From contig NC_092677.1 of NCBI RefSeq assembly GCF_964355755.1, positions 10,564,601 to 10,624,600 of the forward strand: 60,000 nt of DNA. Reading direction: 5' to 3'. The notes under the pieces were generated by a model. That model did no database searches. It worked only from the letters and a program-made list of their open reading frames with translations, and was not told the origin of the DNA. Each line of letters opens with the position of its first letter. Position 1 is the first letter of the stretch. Shown here piece after piece: positions 22,701-30,703 of the stretch. The DNA is from Antedon mediterranea (taxonomy: Eukaryota; Echinodermata; Crinoidea; Comatulida; Antedonidae). The position numbers and the translations under genes were made by a program.

Positions 22701-23784
22701 CCACAGACACCTGCAGGGCTACTGTAGGGCATTCGTGTTTAACCAGAGTATATTTTATATTATTTTATAATTACGACAGAATTCATCTTTAAGACATTAT
22801 CTTATAATCGTATTTAGCACCGGCCATCAATGCAAATATTTTCATACAGGCATATAGATTGATACAAACCGAAAGCTAATGACGAAAAACCATAGTAACA
22901 GTGTGGTATTGTACATATTGATTTAAAACTGCGAATATTGAATTGCTTCGTATTTTAAGGCTATCCTTGAAGTATTGTCATTAACTCGATAACAAATCTA
23001 ATATTATCATGCAAGTCAATTTCAAGAATGAATGCAAAATCTGCTAATGTATTCAACCCATATCTATCTATGTATAGGTATTTAATTGTATTTCACAAAC
23101 ACATGCGGCCTGCTTCGTGTAATTCCTTTTTTTTGTTACATTCTTTCTTTATTTTTGCCTTGATATTCCTTTGGAATTAGAGCATGGCTGAAACAAATTT
23201 TATTTTTCAGTTCCATGCCCAGAATATTATTTTTCACATGAGACAATACAGTTGTATAAACACGGAGGGTTTCCTCTGTGGTAAAAGTAGCAACACTACA
23301 GTATGGTATTTAATTACTTGTAGTACGAGAGGCTAGTAGCGGGTACTGGTGCTACATAAAGTAATGCAGGTCTAATAGCAGTAACAATAATTTAGCAGAG
23401 AATAGGCATGTGGCAGTTGGTGGTCATTAGAAGGAACCATATAGAACCCATTATAGGTCATACGATAGTATGATGCTAAACTTAATTGACCAATTATTGC
23501 ACTGTTTTACGCACCTGTAAAACATACATTTTGGTGCCCTGGTGCGTCTACGCAATGTAAACTCGTCCGTGCGCGCACATTGGAGGGGAACGACGAGAGA
23601 ACAATTAACCCTCTGTTCATACCGCGCCCAGTACTCGTACAAATTATAGGTCATACCGGTAACTTATATAACACTAAAAACATATTACGATAGAATAAGA
23701 ACAATAATATAATTGATTCTTACCTTGCGAGTGTGCTAAATTTAAAATAGATAATATCAAAATAAAAGAAATTGTGCCCTCCAT
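217..23784 (-). CDS. Fibropellin-like secreted/extracellular protein with CUB domain and giant EGF array (5' end complete, 3' end beyond window)
   Basis: Joined exons in transcript order: 23784-23724, 20390-20253, 19784-19650, 18936-18811, 18421-18041, 17479-17363, then 35 exons of 123 bp from 17052-16930 down to 339-217. All joins use GT-AG sites and all internal exons are phase 1-1, giving about 1754 codons with no frame break. Order: signal peptide, three six-cysteine EGF modules, CUB, one seven-cysteine EGF, then 35 eight-cysteine EGF-like modules. Echinoderm fibropellins (extracellular-matrix/apical-lamina proteins) combine EGF arrays and a CUB domain with a C-terminal avidin-like domain; here the C terminus is outside the window, so that domain cannot be checked. 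The start ATG at 23784 has A at -3 and G at +4. No transmembrane segment is seen. An extracellular structural or adhesive role is inferred. The exon model is secure; the fibropellin label is tentative, because another EGF/CUB family is possible. Confidence 0.88.
700..793 (-). pseudogene. Truncated EGF exon relic 1
   Basis: The acceptor side (ACAG) and the first part of an array exon are present, with CQNGAAC and a recognisable VQVSG region now altered. C1 is lost (NANDS-type start), and the second half with the [10 protein letters not shown] segment and the donor is gone. The sequence continues into the intron-like text shared with relics 2 and 3. It cannot be spliced as a normal module. Confidence 0.6.
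1183..1277 (-). pseudogene. Truncated EGF exon relic 2
   Basis: It reads [20 protein letters not shown] then [11 protein letters not shown] on the minus strand. First cysteine position is changed to N-D, and the module runs out after TAY without a donor. It lies 484 bp from relic 1 and has the same break, so both come from one truncated ancestor copied with its intact neighbour. Confidence 0.62.
1769..2249. other. Intron without recognised features
   Basis: AT-rich intron between two array exons. It contains no EGF-like reading frame and no repeat that I can name. Confidence 0.5.
2250..3468 (-). CDS. Exons 33-36 of the EGF array (3346-3468, 2946-3068, 2533-2655, 2250-2372)
   Basis: 3346-3468: [12 protein letters not shown] with [12 protein letters not shown]. 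2946-3068: [12 protein letters not shown]. 2533-2655: [12 protein letters not shown] (QSG for QNG) ending CYTGGFCET. 2250-2372: [12 protein letters not shown] with VQVAGSC. Exons 2250, 2533 and 3346 are too short in context to give long ORFs but are open from acceptor to donor and keep phase 1-1. Confidence 0.87.
3140..3235 (-). pseudogene. Truncated EGF exon relic 3
   Basis: On the minus strand this is the most decayed of the three relics: it retains QNEAAC-like, Q-V-S-G-F and the stretch upstream of the break point, with several substitutions, and lacks the second half and donor. It lies between intact exons 2946-3068 and 3346-3468, in the same relative position as relics 1 and 2. Confidence 0.5.
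3735..5066 (-). CDS. Exons 28-32 of the EGF array (4944-5066, 4674-4796, 4269-4391, 3970-4092, 3735-3857)
   Basis: Five 123-bp phase 1-1 exons, all with [14 protein letters not shown] and eight cysteines. Variants lie in the first loop (CNNNAC or CSNNAC), the second (NGAAC, NGAGC, NGGGC) and the last (CYTGTFC or CYTGQFC; CSSC replaces CPSC at 4269-4391). Very little divergence from neighbours, as expected of a recently homogenised section. Confidence 0.88.
5067..6075. other. 1-kb intron with an EGF exon fragment
   Basis: Mostly AT-rich unique-looking sequence. At about 5178-5203 the text AAAAGTTTCACAAAATTGTC matches the 3' part of an array exon on the minus strand, without the rest: probably another exon remnant. 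Confidence 0.4.
6076..8319 (-). CDS. Exons 24-27 of the EGF array (8197-8319, 7978-8100, 7026-7148, 6076-6198)
   Basis: 8197-8319 reads [12 protein letters not shown]; 7978-8100 reads [12 protein letters not shown]. 7026-7148 and 6076-6198 are copies of one exon, reading [12 protein letters not shown], which fits the C2-x4-T-C3 O-fucose consensus unlike most array modules. They sit in a duplication of about 951 bp that includes the long intron. Although no long ORF shows for 6076-6198, the exon itself is open and has good splice sites (CTGAGTAG acceptor, GTAAGT donor). Confidence 0.86.
6130..8030. repeat. Tandem duplication of about 951 bp containing one EGF exon and its long intron
   Basis: The left copy (about 6130-7080) and right copy (about 7081-8030) match nearly throughout, including a distinctive GACAATAAAGATTTATCTTA tail at about 6501 and 7463 and the block beginning AACATTTTATTGGAATTTGT. 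Exon offset is 950 bp (6198 to 7148) and distal intron offset 952 bp, so a few indels separate the copies. Confidence 0.85.
8565..9496 (-). CDS. Exons 20-23 of the EGF array (9374-9496, 9051-9173, 8824-8946, 8565-8687)
   Basis: Four 123-bp phase 1-1 exons. 9374-9496: [19 protein letters not shown]. 9051-9173: [12 protein letters not shown] with [14 protein letters not shown]. 8824-8946: [12 protein letters not shown]. 8565-8687: [12 protein letters not shown] with AYSCSC. Introns here are short (about 105-200 bp). Donors are GTGAGT or GTAAGC. Confidence 0.88.
9716..9826 (+). mobile_element. tRNA-derived SINE head
   Basis: Plus-strand A-box-like GAATGAGTGGTTAAACC is followed about 30 bp later by a B-box-like AGGTTCAAGGTAC (9759-9771). 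The tail TCTGGTGGTAGAACAAGTCT is shared with the element at 18465-18600 (TCTGGTGGTAGAATGAGTCT), showing a dispersed family. Confidence 0.6.
9830..10075 (-). mobile_element. tRNA-derived SINE (minus strand)
   Basis: On the minus strand it starts GGAGTTGGATAGCCGAGTGG with B box GGTTCAATGCC and closes with CAACTCC, so a seven-base acceptor-like pairing is still visible (GGAGTTG with CAACTCC). The anticodon arm does not fold convincingly, so this is a SINE head and not a functional tRNA gene. The body runs on to about 9830. Confidence 0.65.
10067..11930. repeat. Tandem duplication of 932 bp containing two EGF exons
   Basis: Copy 1 is about 10067-10998 and copy 2 about 10999-11930. The shared start is CTCCTCCACTGGAGGTACAT at both. 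I see only a few differences, for example AGAAGACAACC against AGCAGACAACC. The left boundary coincides with the end of the SINE at 9830-10075, whose last bases (CAACTCCTCC) reappear at the junction. Confidence 0.9.
10216..11816 (-). CDS. Exons 16-19 of the EGF array in a duplicated pair (11694-11816, 11148-11270, 10762-10884, 10216-10338)
   Basis: Two exons, each present twice at an offset of exactly 932 bp. The 11694 and 10762 copies read [12 protein letters not shown] and CYTGTFCET; the 11148 and 10216 copies read [12 protein letters not shown] and CYTGQFCET. The copies and their introns are nearly identical, marking a very recent tandem duplication of a two-exon block that adds 82 codons in frame. 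Confidence 0.88.
12022..13259 (-). CDS. Exons 12-15 of the EGF array (13137-13259, 12869-12991, 12624-12746, 12022-12144)
   Basis: Four 123-bp phase 1-1 exons. 13137-13259 is divergent: [15 protein letters not shown], then IPITGSC. 12869-12991 ends [14 protein letters not shown]. 12624-12746 has [10 protein letters not shown]. 12022-12144 has SGSCELYTC and CYTGRYC. Each keeps eight cysteines. Donors are GTAAGT or GTGAGT. Cumulative differences show these are older than the copies below 12 kb. Confidence 0.88.
13338..13565. mobile_element. Inverted-repeat MITE, family A (TIR CTCTGTCTACAC), diverged copy
   Basis: It begins TTAAGCTCTGTCTACACTCT and has the family core ATGGACATGATGATGTCATA plus CCATATTTGGGCATATCAC. 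The right end (GAGTGTCTATGGGC) is degraded. Confidence 0.6.
13777..14420 (-). CDS. Exons 10-11 of the EGF array (14298-14420, 13777-13899)
   Basis: Two 123-bp phase 1-1 exons. The upstream one (14298-14420) reads [19 protein letters not shown] and [14 protein letters not shown], with VAVVG replacing VQVSG. The second (13777-13899) reads [19 protein letters not shown] with [17 protein letters not shown], close to the consensus. The intron between them holds a 275-bp inverted-repeat element (14010-14284) that ends 14 bp from the upstream exon's donor. Confidence 0.88.
14010..14284. mobile_element. Short element with terminal inverted repeats CAGGRGCGG
   Basis: Left end CAGGAGCGGTCGCAG and right end CTGCGTCCGCCCCTG are inverted repeats. 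No transposase frame fits in 275 bp, so it is non-autonomous. The CAGNG-type ends resemble hAT-superfamily elements; a target duplication is not obvious. Confidence 0.5.
14421..15120. other. Intron of the EGF gene
   Basis: Introns of about 0.7 kb with no exon of the array type, no element that I can define, and no coding frame with recognisable content. Confidence 0.4.
15121..15243 (-). CDS. Exon 9: eight-cysteine EGF-like module
   Basis: 123 bp, phase 1-1. It encodes [20 protein letters not shown] followed by [20 protein letters not shown]. Eight cysteines are kept; differences from the consensus are APG, TEY and CQT. Donor GTAAGA, acceptor TTTCAAG. Confidence 0.87.
15906..16028 (-). CDS. 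Exon 8: eight-cysteine EGF-like module
   Basis: 123 bp, phase 1-1, not visible as a long ORF in its own frame but open from acceptor (TGTTAG) to donor (GTTAGT, slightly weak). It encodes [20 protein letters not shown], then [20 protein letters not shown]. This is the only array module ending CSN instead of CET. CQNGATC matches the O-fucose consensus. A divergent, probably old copy. Confidence 0.82.
16029..16929. other. Intron of the EGF gene
   Basis: No array-type exon or defined repeat is seen in these 0.9 kb. Confidence 0.4.
16930..17052 (-). CDS. Exon 7: first eight-cysteine EGF-like module of the array
   Basis: 123 bp, phase 1-1. It encodes [20 protein letters not shown], then [20 protein letters not shown]. 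All eight cysteines of the array type are present. It differs from the array consensus at many positions (FSVGN for VQVSG, TDY for TAY), and so looks like one of the oldest copies. Acceptor TTTTATAG, donor GTAAGT. Confidence 0.88.
17363..17479 (-). CDS. Exon 6: EGF-like module 4 with seven cysteines
   Basis: 117 bp, phase 1-1, immediately after the CUB exon. It reads [20 protein letters not shown], then [18 protein letters not shown]. It already has the extra cysteine in the loop after cysteine 5 (CxxC before FVG) that marks the downstream array, but lacks the extra cysteine between canonical cysteines 3 and 4. This leaves an odd number. The CQNGGTC segment matches the C2-x4-(S/T)-C3 O-fucosylation consensus. 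The donor is GTGAGT. Confidence 0.86.
18041..18421 (-). CDS. Exon 5: CUB domain
   Basis: A single 381-bp exon (127 codons, phase 1-1) encodes one CUB domain. Diagnostic parts are an N-terminal cysteine pair (TCYGSKC), the block [12 protein letters not shown], a central hydrophobic strand [13 protein letters not shown], and the C-terminal strand [17 protein letters not shown] followed by [12 protein letters not shown] domains mediate protein-protein contacts in extracellular and developmental proteins. The usual second cysteine pair of CUB domains is not seen, so the domain appears to have a reduced disulfide set, as in some members of the family. Flanking sites: acceptor ATATTTCAG, donor GTAAGT. 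Confidence 0.87.
18465..18600 (+). mobile_element. tRNA-derived SINE related to 9716-9826
   Basis: It has a degraded B-box-like AGGTTTAAGGCTC and the shared block TCTGGTGGTAGAATGAGTCT followed by TCTCGGCTAAGGACTTAAAA. It lies in the intron just upstream of the CUB exon. Confidence 0.45.
18811..18936 (-). CDS. Exon 4: EGF-like module 3 (six cysteines, divergent)
   Basis: 126 bp, phase 1-1. It encodes [19 protein letters not shown] followed by [19 protein letters not shown]. Six cysteines in EGF spacing are present but the usual NGG motif is replaced by NNL, so it is the most divergent of the three modules before the CUB domain. The donor is GTAAGC and the acceptor CTGGTAG. Confidence 0.8.
19650..19784 (-). 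CDS. Exon 3: EGF-like module 2 (six cysteines)
   Basis: 135 bp, phase 1-1. It encodes a six-cysteine EGF module containing [13 protein letters not shown] followed by [18 protein letters not shown]. It ends at a GTATGT donor; the acceptor follows a T-rich tract (TTTTTTTTTGTAG). In this module the segment between cysteines 5 and 6 has S where the typical first Gly would be, otherwise ordinary. Confidence 0.88.
20253..20390 (-). CDS. Exon 2: EGF-like module 1 (six cysteines)
   Basis: 138 bp, phase 1-1. It encodes a canonical EGF fold with six cysteines: [13 protein letters not shown], then [14 protein letters not shown]. The glycine/aromatic motif C-x-x-G-Y-x-G-x-x-C is intact. Acceptor TTTCCACAG and donor GTAAGT flank it. 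No calcium-binding Asp-x-Asn/Asp-Glu motif precedes the first cysteine. Confidence 0.88.
20391..23723. other. Intron 1 of the EGF/CUB gene (3.3 kb)
   Basis: The long first intron separates the signal-peptide exon from the first EGF exon. It holds the inverted-repeat element at 20530-21030 and related fragments, a G homopolymer near 22290-22305, and otherwise AT-rich sequence without recognisable coding content. Confidence 0.6.
20530..21030. mobile_element. Long-terminal-inverted-repeat element (non-autonomous)
   Basis: The left end reads GTCTATGCTAGCAAACTTTT then GTAAACTCTGAGTTTGTCAC; the right end reads GTGACAAATTCAGAGTTTTC and TTTTGCTAGTGCAGACTA, its inverse. Arms are about 55-60 bp. Related pieces continue to about 21295 (AAAGTTTGCTAGACTCT), so a second copy or an extended palindrome may be present. 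Confidence 0.5.
23724..23784 (-). CDS. Exon 1: start codon and signal peptide of the EGF/CUB gene
   Basis: This 61-bp coding exon encodes [20 protein letters not shown] plus the first base of a split valine codon. It has a short polar N terminus, a hydrophobic core and a plausible cleavage site near AHS-Q, so it reads as a secretory signal peptide. The donor is CAAG|GTAAGA. The start context is CCAACATGG. It joins in frame to the EGF exon 3.3 kb downstream on the minus strand. It is too short to appear as a standalone ORF and was found by reading upstream of the first EGF exon for a signal sequence in matching phase. Confidence 0.85.
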
Positions 23785-23880
23785 GTTGGCGAATAAATTA
23801 ATATAATCCAACAGATGAGAGCTGCGGTCTCAGTAACTAGATCTGACTATCAAACAGCCGCGTTCCCCACTTTTAGGCTA
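23785..23880 (-). promoter_or_regulatory. Probable 5' UTR/promoter-proximal region of the EGF/CUB gene
   Basis: Region immediately upstream of the start codon. A short AT-rich stretch (GGATTATATTAATT on the minus strand) lies about 20-35 bp from the ATG and is probably UTR. No convincing TATA box or initiator could be fixed, so the transcription start is unknown. Confidence 0.3.
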
Positions 23881-25880
23881 TTTCTTTAGTTATAATTCAC
23901 CTTATTTTTCATTGTTATCTTAAGCCTTAGTAAATAATGCAAGACCTCTATTGGGTAGTGATCAATAGATGAAACCAAGCGAATATATCACGTGACTAGT
24001 ATAACAAAAGAAGGCATAGCAAATCTATGGGCGACTTAACATGAATGGGTACCAATACATCTGAACTCCGTGGCATTCCCGTACCTGGTACAATACTGTA
24101 CTATTATACATAGGTCTGGTAGAAATAAACAGTTTTTTTTTGTTATGTAACGTATTATATCGTTTATAAATTAAAATTATATGTAAATAAATATATTATT
24201 AACATGATGAAGCCATTTCAAATTAGGGGTGTTTTATTAATTCCATGTTTGTCTTAATCCGGTTTCTTCATCCAGAGGAATCCGATTATGAACTCTAAAA
24301 TCTATGGATCAACTAGTGGAGGTATTTTGTATTCAACATTCTCTATTCACCCTTTATTCAGCCACGATACTATAGAACGATTTAACTTTGACATTACAGT
24401 AGGCCTATAAATAGAAAGACTTTATGTCCGGCAAGAGAGAACAATCTTAGAATAAATGGAAAAGGGTATTACTGTAAATAATATGGTAACATCCATGGAG
24501 AGGAAAGCGCCTTTCTTTACGAACATACCTAATGAAAGTCGTGTAACAGTAACACGACTGCCATAACATATTCAAGCAGGAGGTTTTTTTTGTATTGGTT
24601 AATACACTACCTAAATCCTAACATGTTGAATCTTCTTATTTCGCTGGCCTCAGACATTGGTGGTTTACTTAAGTATCATCCGTGTCAGAGTGTTTTGGTT
24701 TTAGAACCAGGATTTGAACCAAAGATGCTGATAAGCAAACCTGTTAATAGTAACCACAAAGCTAAATATCTTTCCAATTCTAAAAAAAAAGTAGGACTAA
24801 AACGAAAAACATATATAAAATATCATATTTAAATAATTGATCTTATAATGTTTTAAAAATATTCGTAGTGGGATTTAAAAACATAAAATGACTAATATTA
24901 TTATTAGTCATTGAATGTTCTGTTTGTGATTGTAATATACAAACACAACTCATTCATTCGTCATCACAACTCTTTATTCTTTAGGTTCGGACTTGAGTGC
25001 TTGCTTAAGGTCATTGTTCAGTCGGACGCCCATCTTATTCATGGCTATAGAACATCTTCACAGCAGTCATGTCAATATTCACTTCCCTAATTTGAAAATA
25101 ATCTATTAACATACGTTAATCTGCTTGGTTGATAATTATGAGTAATAGTAGTAACATTATGACGTCACAATAGGCCTATAATACAATAAAAAAAAGACAT
25201 TAATCAACAATATAATTGAAAAAATAGAATTAATTTTTAATTTTTTGCATTACCAAAATGTTTGTAATAAATAATAATTATTATTATTACAATAATGGTA
25301 GTATGATCATGAAAAACAAAGAAAATAGGAATGTTAACAAATGATATAATGAGGTGATGATAAATTACGTAATAGATACGTAAAAACACGAAACCAAGAA
25401 CGATTACAAGACCAATTGATGAAAACATCGAGATTGTTACTGCATTAATAAAAATGATGTTACGGAGGCCTTCATGTGATGCCCTGTTTGAAATATAACA
25501 TACAAATTGTAAACACATTTGTTCGGAGTTATTCTTAAATGTCTATGGCGTATACCATGTTCTTCATTTCATTTATTTATTTGACAAACAAACCATATTG
25601 TATTATATTATTATTATTATCATCCAATTCTACGATGCTATTTTTACCCCTTTTACGCCTTTTAATAAATTGATACAATAGAAAGAAGACGATAGATTTT
25701 TAGCATCATATCTATATGGTTAATTTGGTTAAAAGAATGAATGGCATAAAGAGTTTATTGTTAGGATACCAAGCAACTAATGACCGTGACATGTTTATTA
25801 ATCATTTCTATGTACGCTTATTAAATGCGTTATTTGATCGTCTGTCAGAAGTTACATATGAATCATGCTTGAGAGGAAGC
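23881..25880. other. Intergenic, no recognised gene
   Basis: AT-rich sequence. Apart from the SINE at 24640-24770, nothing with coding character is seen; the ORFs of 60-95 codons have no recognisable content. Confidence 0.4.
24640..24770 (-). mobile_element. tRNA-derived SINE fragment (minus strand)
   Basis: On the minus strand TAGCTTTGTGGTTA resembles an A box and TTGGTTCAAATCCTGG a B box, with about 30 bp between them. Confidence 0.5.
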
Positions 25881-25888
25881 AGTACAGT

Positions 25889-26170
25889 CACGCCCAGTTC
25901 CGGCATCTTAAAATAAAGTGTACATGTTGGGGAGTTAATGCTAGAGACACGCCCAGTTTTAGCATCTTAAAGTACGGTTCACATGATGGGGAGTAAACGC
26001 TAGAGACACGCCCAGTTATAGCATCTTAAAGCATGGGGGAAGTTTCCTCCATGCTTAAAGTACGGTTCATACGATGGGGAGTAAACACTAGAGACACACC
26101 CAGATTTAGCATCTTAAAGTACGGTTCACATGATGGGGAGTGAACGCTAGAGACACGCCTAGTTAAGTTT
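25889..26170. repeat. 59-bp tandem repeat, about 4.3 copies
   Basis: Unit starts at 25889, 25948, 26007, 26095 and 26154 (spacings 59, 59, 88, 59), each beginning CACGCCCAGTT or close to it and containing AGCATCTTAAAGTACGGTTC and GATGGGGAGTAAACGCTAGA. The third unit carries a 29-bp insertion that includes the near-palindrome CATGGGGGAAGTTTCC/TCCATG. A diverged partial unit lies near 26240. Confidence 0.85.
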
Positions 26171-29129
26171 CAATATTTTTAACTGCGATTTTAGCTTTTT
26201 GGAGTGCGCACAGAGTTTGTGGTAGTAGTAGTATCTATGGACACACCCAGTTTAAGCATATTTTAACAGTGATGGAAGCGTGATATGTAGATGCATTAGC
26301 AGCTGTAACCATAGAGGAATTAGTTTGCCTCCACTACTAAGAAAAGTAAACATTATAGAAAAGCATATCCATTCTGTAGTGGTAGGGTGGGAGGGCTGGG
26401 GAACTGGTACACAAAATAGCCTCTAAAAAAAAAAATGTTGACTGCGGAGATTAAATTTACCATTTTAATTTATTTGTATCCATTCTTGATAACAAGCTAG
26501 TGGTCTCATTCCGACTGAATAGTATAATTCTCTTTGTATGGATTGAACGGACTAAATAGGGGTGGTAATAAGGCGTTAAACTGACCAAACAATCACCAAT
26601 TTAAATGTTTTAAGCCTCAATGGAGACGAGAGGTAATAAAGTAGATGTTTATTACACCTTCACACGTGAATAAATAAAATACCCGTGTACTTGACTTTTG
26701 CTGTGAGCTATGTATTTTTTTTATTTTAAGGTATATACTTCCAAATGTAAGCATTCATTAAAGTTGGCTATAATACATTTTAAAATAAATCTCTTTAATG
26801 TATTTCATAATATATAATAGTATAGTACACTGTTCTTGTAAAATATTATTCACCATTGACTTGTACGTTTAAACCATTAGTTTTGATTACATTGGCGTTG
26901 AGACTCTAGTAAATTATACAACCTTTTTGGTTTAAAAACGTATTCTATAGGCCTACATTTGATTATTTTAGAGAAGTCGGGATAAACAGTTACTTTGAAA
27001 CTCGAGCGTTTGGTAGTTTTTACGGGACATTGTCACCTATTACTACATTTTTCTCACTAAAAAGACATAAATTGCCTACTTTAATACTTTGCACAAAAAA
27101 AGAACAAAGATTACTGTTAAATAATAAAACGTCATAGACTTGTGAAAAGCTCTTATACAAACACAATTTCCTAACATTTGTACACAGAAAATAAACAGCA
27201 AAACAATTGAATGTCTCAAATTTCAATCTTCAGTCAGGAAATCAAAATATTTAATGTTGCTCTAGGTTAAGATTAAACTAAATAATATAAAATGATCGTG
27301 TTGATAGCTTAGATTTGGAAAACTCAGCAAATACAGTGTTATCAAAGTAGATTAGATTCTCGGATAAAATTGCAGATTTAAAATTTAAAACTCCGAAAAT
27401 ACATTAGTCAGTTGACGATCTCGTTGGGTTGCCATAGCTTTTGGATCTGATGTATTACAAACAGTATTTCTGACCCATGTGGAAACAACTCTTTGGGAAA
27501 CAGAGTTTTGACAGAGCTAAACTAAAGTTTATTGTCAGCAAAAATTACAATTAGGGACCTACAGTTTGATCATGTTTTGTTCTAACCCTGCTAGGCAACA
27601 TTTACTAGTATTTAGAGAGAGAGACATTACTCTTTACTTTGGACGTGAAAGTTATTGGCCTAGCTCGGAACAAAACAATATAGAGATGGCACTGATGTGT
27701 TGCTAGTCTTTTTCTAGGCGAATCTCAGATTCATCAATAGAAAGACGCAATACTTTTGTCAAAATTAGTATGGAGACATTTAGAACACGCTTAATGAAAC
27801 TTACATTTGGCTTCTTTTGGACAAAAACTGACGTGATGGTATTGTTAGATATTATAGTTGCTCATCCAAAACTATGAAATCTAGACAATGCTGATTGCTT
27901 TGAAGGGGTCACGGAGAAGTCATAAACTAGTGCAGGGGTTGTCATTACGCACTTTAACCACTTTAATGTCTCTGGGTTTGTCTTATGTTCGTTGATGTGT
28001 TGTTACCATAACCCTCGTAAAATGTGGAAGAAAATCCACCCTGTTTCGGATGTTTATGGAGAATTATCTGAATTATCTAGGTACGAAATTAATAGTAAAC
28101 TAATATTATCAAAACCGTACATACTTTTTCTTAGAATATATTTTTTTTCATTTGGACATAATCGTATCACAGGAGGAAATACAATCTCCAATTACATAAT
28201 TGAGTGGACTATGAGCAAATTAAACTATGGTGCTATACACCAAAATTACTAACAAAGTTTCTGCCATTTAGGAGAAAATTTCATTGTTGAATGCTACTTC
28301 TAAACTGGGTCTAGCTTCTGCAATGTGCATGCATATGGTGTGCGATACATACACAGTTACATAATCTTAGTTTTGTTCATACATAACTACATACATATAT
28401 CGTTAACTTAAAACAACTTATTATTAATATCTGCTGATATATCTTGGCCTAACTCTAGTAAAACTATACCTTATCTGATGATAATTCGTGCAAATAACCG
28501 CATAAATAATTTACGGGATATTATCTCGAAACACTTGATTAAATCCTTAGAAAATCATATCCCATTGATGATAATACAATGGTATCAAACACAAAAGGTG
28601 TCCTCACGAAACAATAACAATATTAGAATTAACTGAACTGAGTCTAATAGCTAGATCGGTTTCTGCGATTTATTACACGGTCACTGTAAGTTGATTCAGT
28701 TCATGGTTTTTATATATTTTCTATTAAATATAGTAATAATAAATACTGTATTATGATATTTCGACAGTGACACCAAGAACCGAGACAAACGTATTACAAA
28801 TGTTGATGTTGATATGTGTCGTGCGCAATTGTTTTTCGAATCATAAAATAACACTAACACTACAGTAACTTTCAATTGTATTTCAACGATTCACACCTTG
28901 TAACTTTCTTTGAAAAATAGCTGTTTAAAAAAGGAGTGTTCGGAAAGACGGCATTTTTTGCCAATGTAGAGCTTACTATTGTATGTCGGTTAAAAACAAG
29001 TCATAGTCCTAACTTAGGTTCGATTAGTAATATTTTATGGTAACATGCATGCTATACCAGTCGATAGTATACATCTAGGTTGACTTAATTCTACATTGTA
29101 CAAATCATGACGACGCCGATGCAACTTAA
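26171..29129. other. Intergenic, no recognised gene
   Basis: About 3 kb of AT-rich sequence without recognisable exons, RNA genes or clear repeat structure by eye. Confidence 0.35.
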
Positions 29130-29200
29130 ACCCACAAATATGGTTGTGATATGCTTATAATAGTAGTGATATGACATCATAATGTCCATATATGAATATA
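29130..29200. mobile_element. Partial copy of MITE family A
   Basis: It contains the internal family text AAATATGGTTGTGATATGCT and AGTGATATGACATCATAATG followed by TCCATATATG, without terminal repeats. Confidence 0.5.
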
Positions 29201-29813
29201 TAAAAAAACGAGCAAAATAATGATTTTGGTTCTGGGGAACTTTTTCCTTATATCACGGCTTCCTGTTGGACAATATTTAGAAAAATCTAATTTTCACTCA
29301 AAATGATTTATTTTGTGAAATCATAATCGTTAAAATAACCTATTCAATAAAAAAAATCTTGTTGACATTTTTTTCAGTGGATATCTTAAATTACAATCTC
29401 GAACTAAAAAGGCGAATTCATGGCATTTCCTCTCAAAATAATTGTCCTAAACAGTTGTATTATTGTAATAAAAATAATATTTTCCCCACGTACTCATTTA
29501 TTATCCTGAAACACATCCGATTTAGATATTGGCTCTTTCATGATTATGAAAGAAAGTTTAATATGTGTACAAATATTTACGGACTATTCGAGAAGCGCGC
29601 CTACGCACTAATATACACAATACATGTCTGGTTTATGTTTTTATTTACCTGTTGTCATTGTAATCGTTATTGCATGGGACTATCCACTTTTATATAACAA
29701 AAATTCGTACATATACATGAGTATGCATAATATTAATAGTAAAACGGACAATATAAACAGTACAGTGCGCGTGACGCGCTTGAGAAAAACCGCGTGCACA
29801 AAACATTACTGTT

Positions 29814-29942
29814 TAGCTCTGTCTACACTATGATAAAAGAAGTGTGATGTGACCAATAATATGGTAGTGATGTGCCTAAATATAGTAGTGATATGACATC
29901 ATCATGTCCATATATGGGCACATCACACTGTTTGACGTTACG
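29814..29942. mobile_element. MITE family A copy
   Basis: It starts TAGCTCTGTCTACACTATGA and contains ATATGGTAGTGATGTGCC, GTGATATGACATCATCATGT and GGGCACATCACACTGTTTGA. The right TIR is truncated. Confidence 0.6.
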
Positions 29943-30275
29943 TAATCGCGTGCAAATTGCTCTCCGATATGTGATGCATGTACAACAATATTTCCACGTG
30001 TTTTTGTCGAGAGTAGCTATATCGCTGTTCCTATTCACATGGAATGGGATATGTTTACTTTAACTTAAATGATTACAATAAAGGGTGCACCCTGATGTAA
30101 GAATAATACAGTCTTTCATTGACTAGTATACGTGCAAAGTAAACTTTCCATAGAAACTATTACAAGGCATGCATTATTGAGTATATTTACAGGCCATCTT
30201 AATTCTAATATTGAACAAATCTTCACATCATAATAGATAGATACCTACACCAGTGTAATTACAAAACAGTGGAAC

Positions 30276-30703
30276 CCCACATTTGGGACACCCATATTCA
30301 GGGGACACACATATTCAAGGGACACCCATATTCAGGGACACCCATATCCAGGGGACACCCATATTCAGGGACACTCATATTCAAGGGACACTCATATTCA
30401 AGGATACTCATATTCAAGGGACACTCATATTCAAGGATACTCATATTCAAGGGACACACATATTCAGGGACACACATATTCAAGGGACACTCATATTCAG
30501 GGACACTCATATTCAGGGACACACATATTCAAGGGACACACATATTCAGGGATACTCATATTCAGGGACACTAATATTCAGGGGACACTCATATTCAGGG
30601 ACACACACATTCAGGGACACACATATTCAGGGATACTCATATTCAGGGACACTAATATTCAGGGGACACTCATATTCAGGGTACACCCATATTAAGAGGA
30701 CGG
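30276..30703. repeat. 16/17-bp minisatellite
   Basis: Tandem units of GGGACACTCATATTCAG type, with variants GGGACACCCATATTCA, GGGACACACATATTCA and GGATACTCATATTCA, in about 25 copies. Open frames on both strands through this block (for example repeated DTHIQGTLIF) arise from the periodicity and are not credible genes. Confidence 0.92.

Noticed and set aside
25237-25518. 93-codon minus-strand frame with hydrophobic segments
   Set aside because: AT-rich low-complexity translation (IIIVIIIIIIYY), no splice context and no family resemblance.
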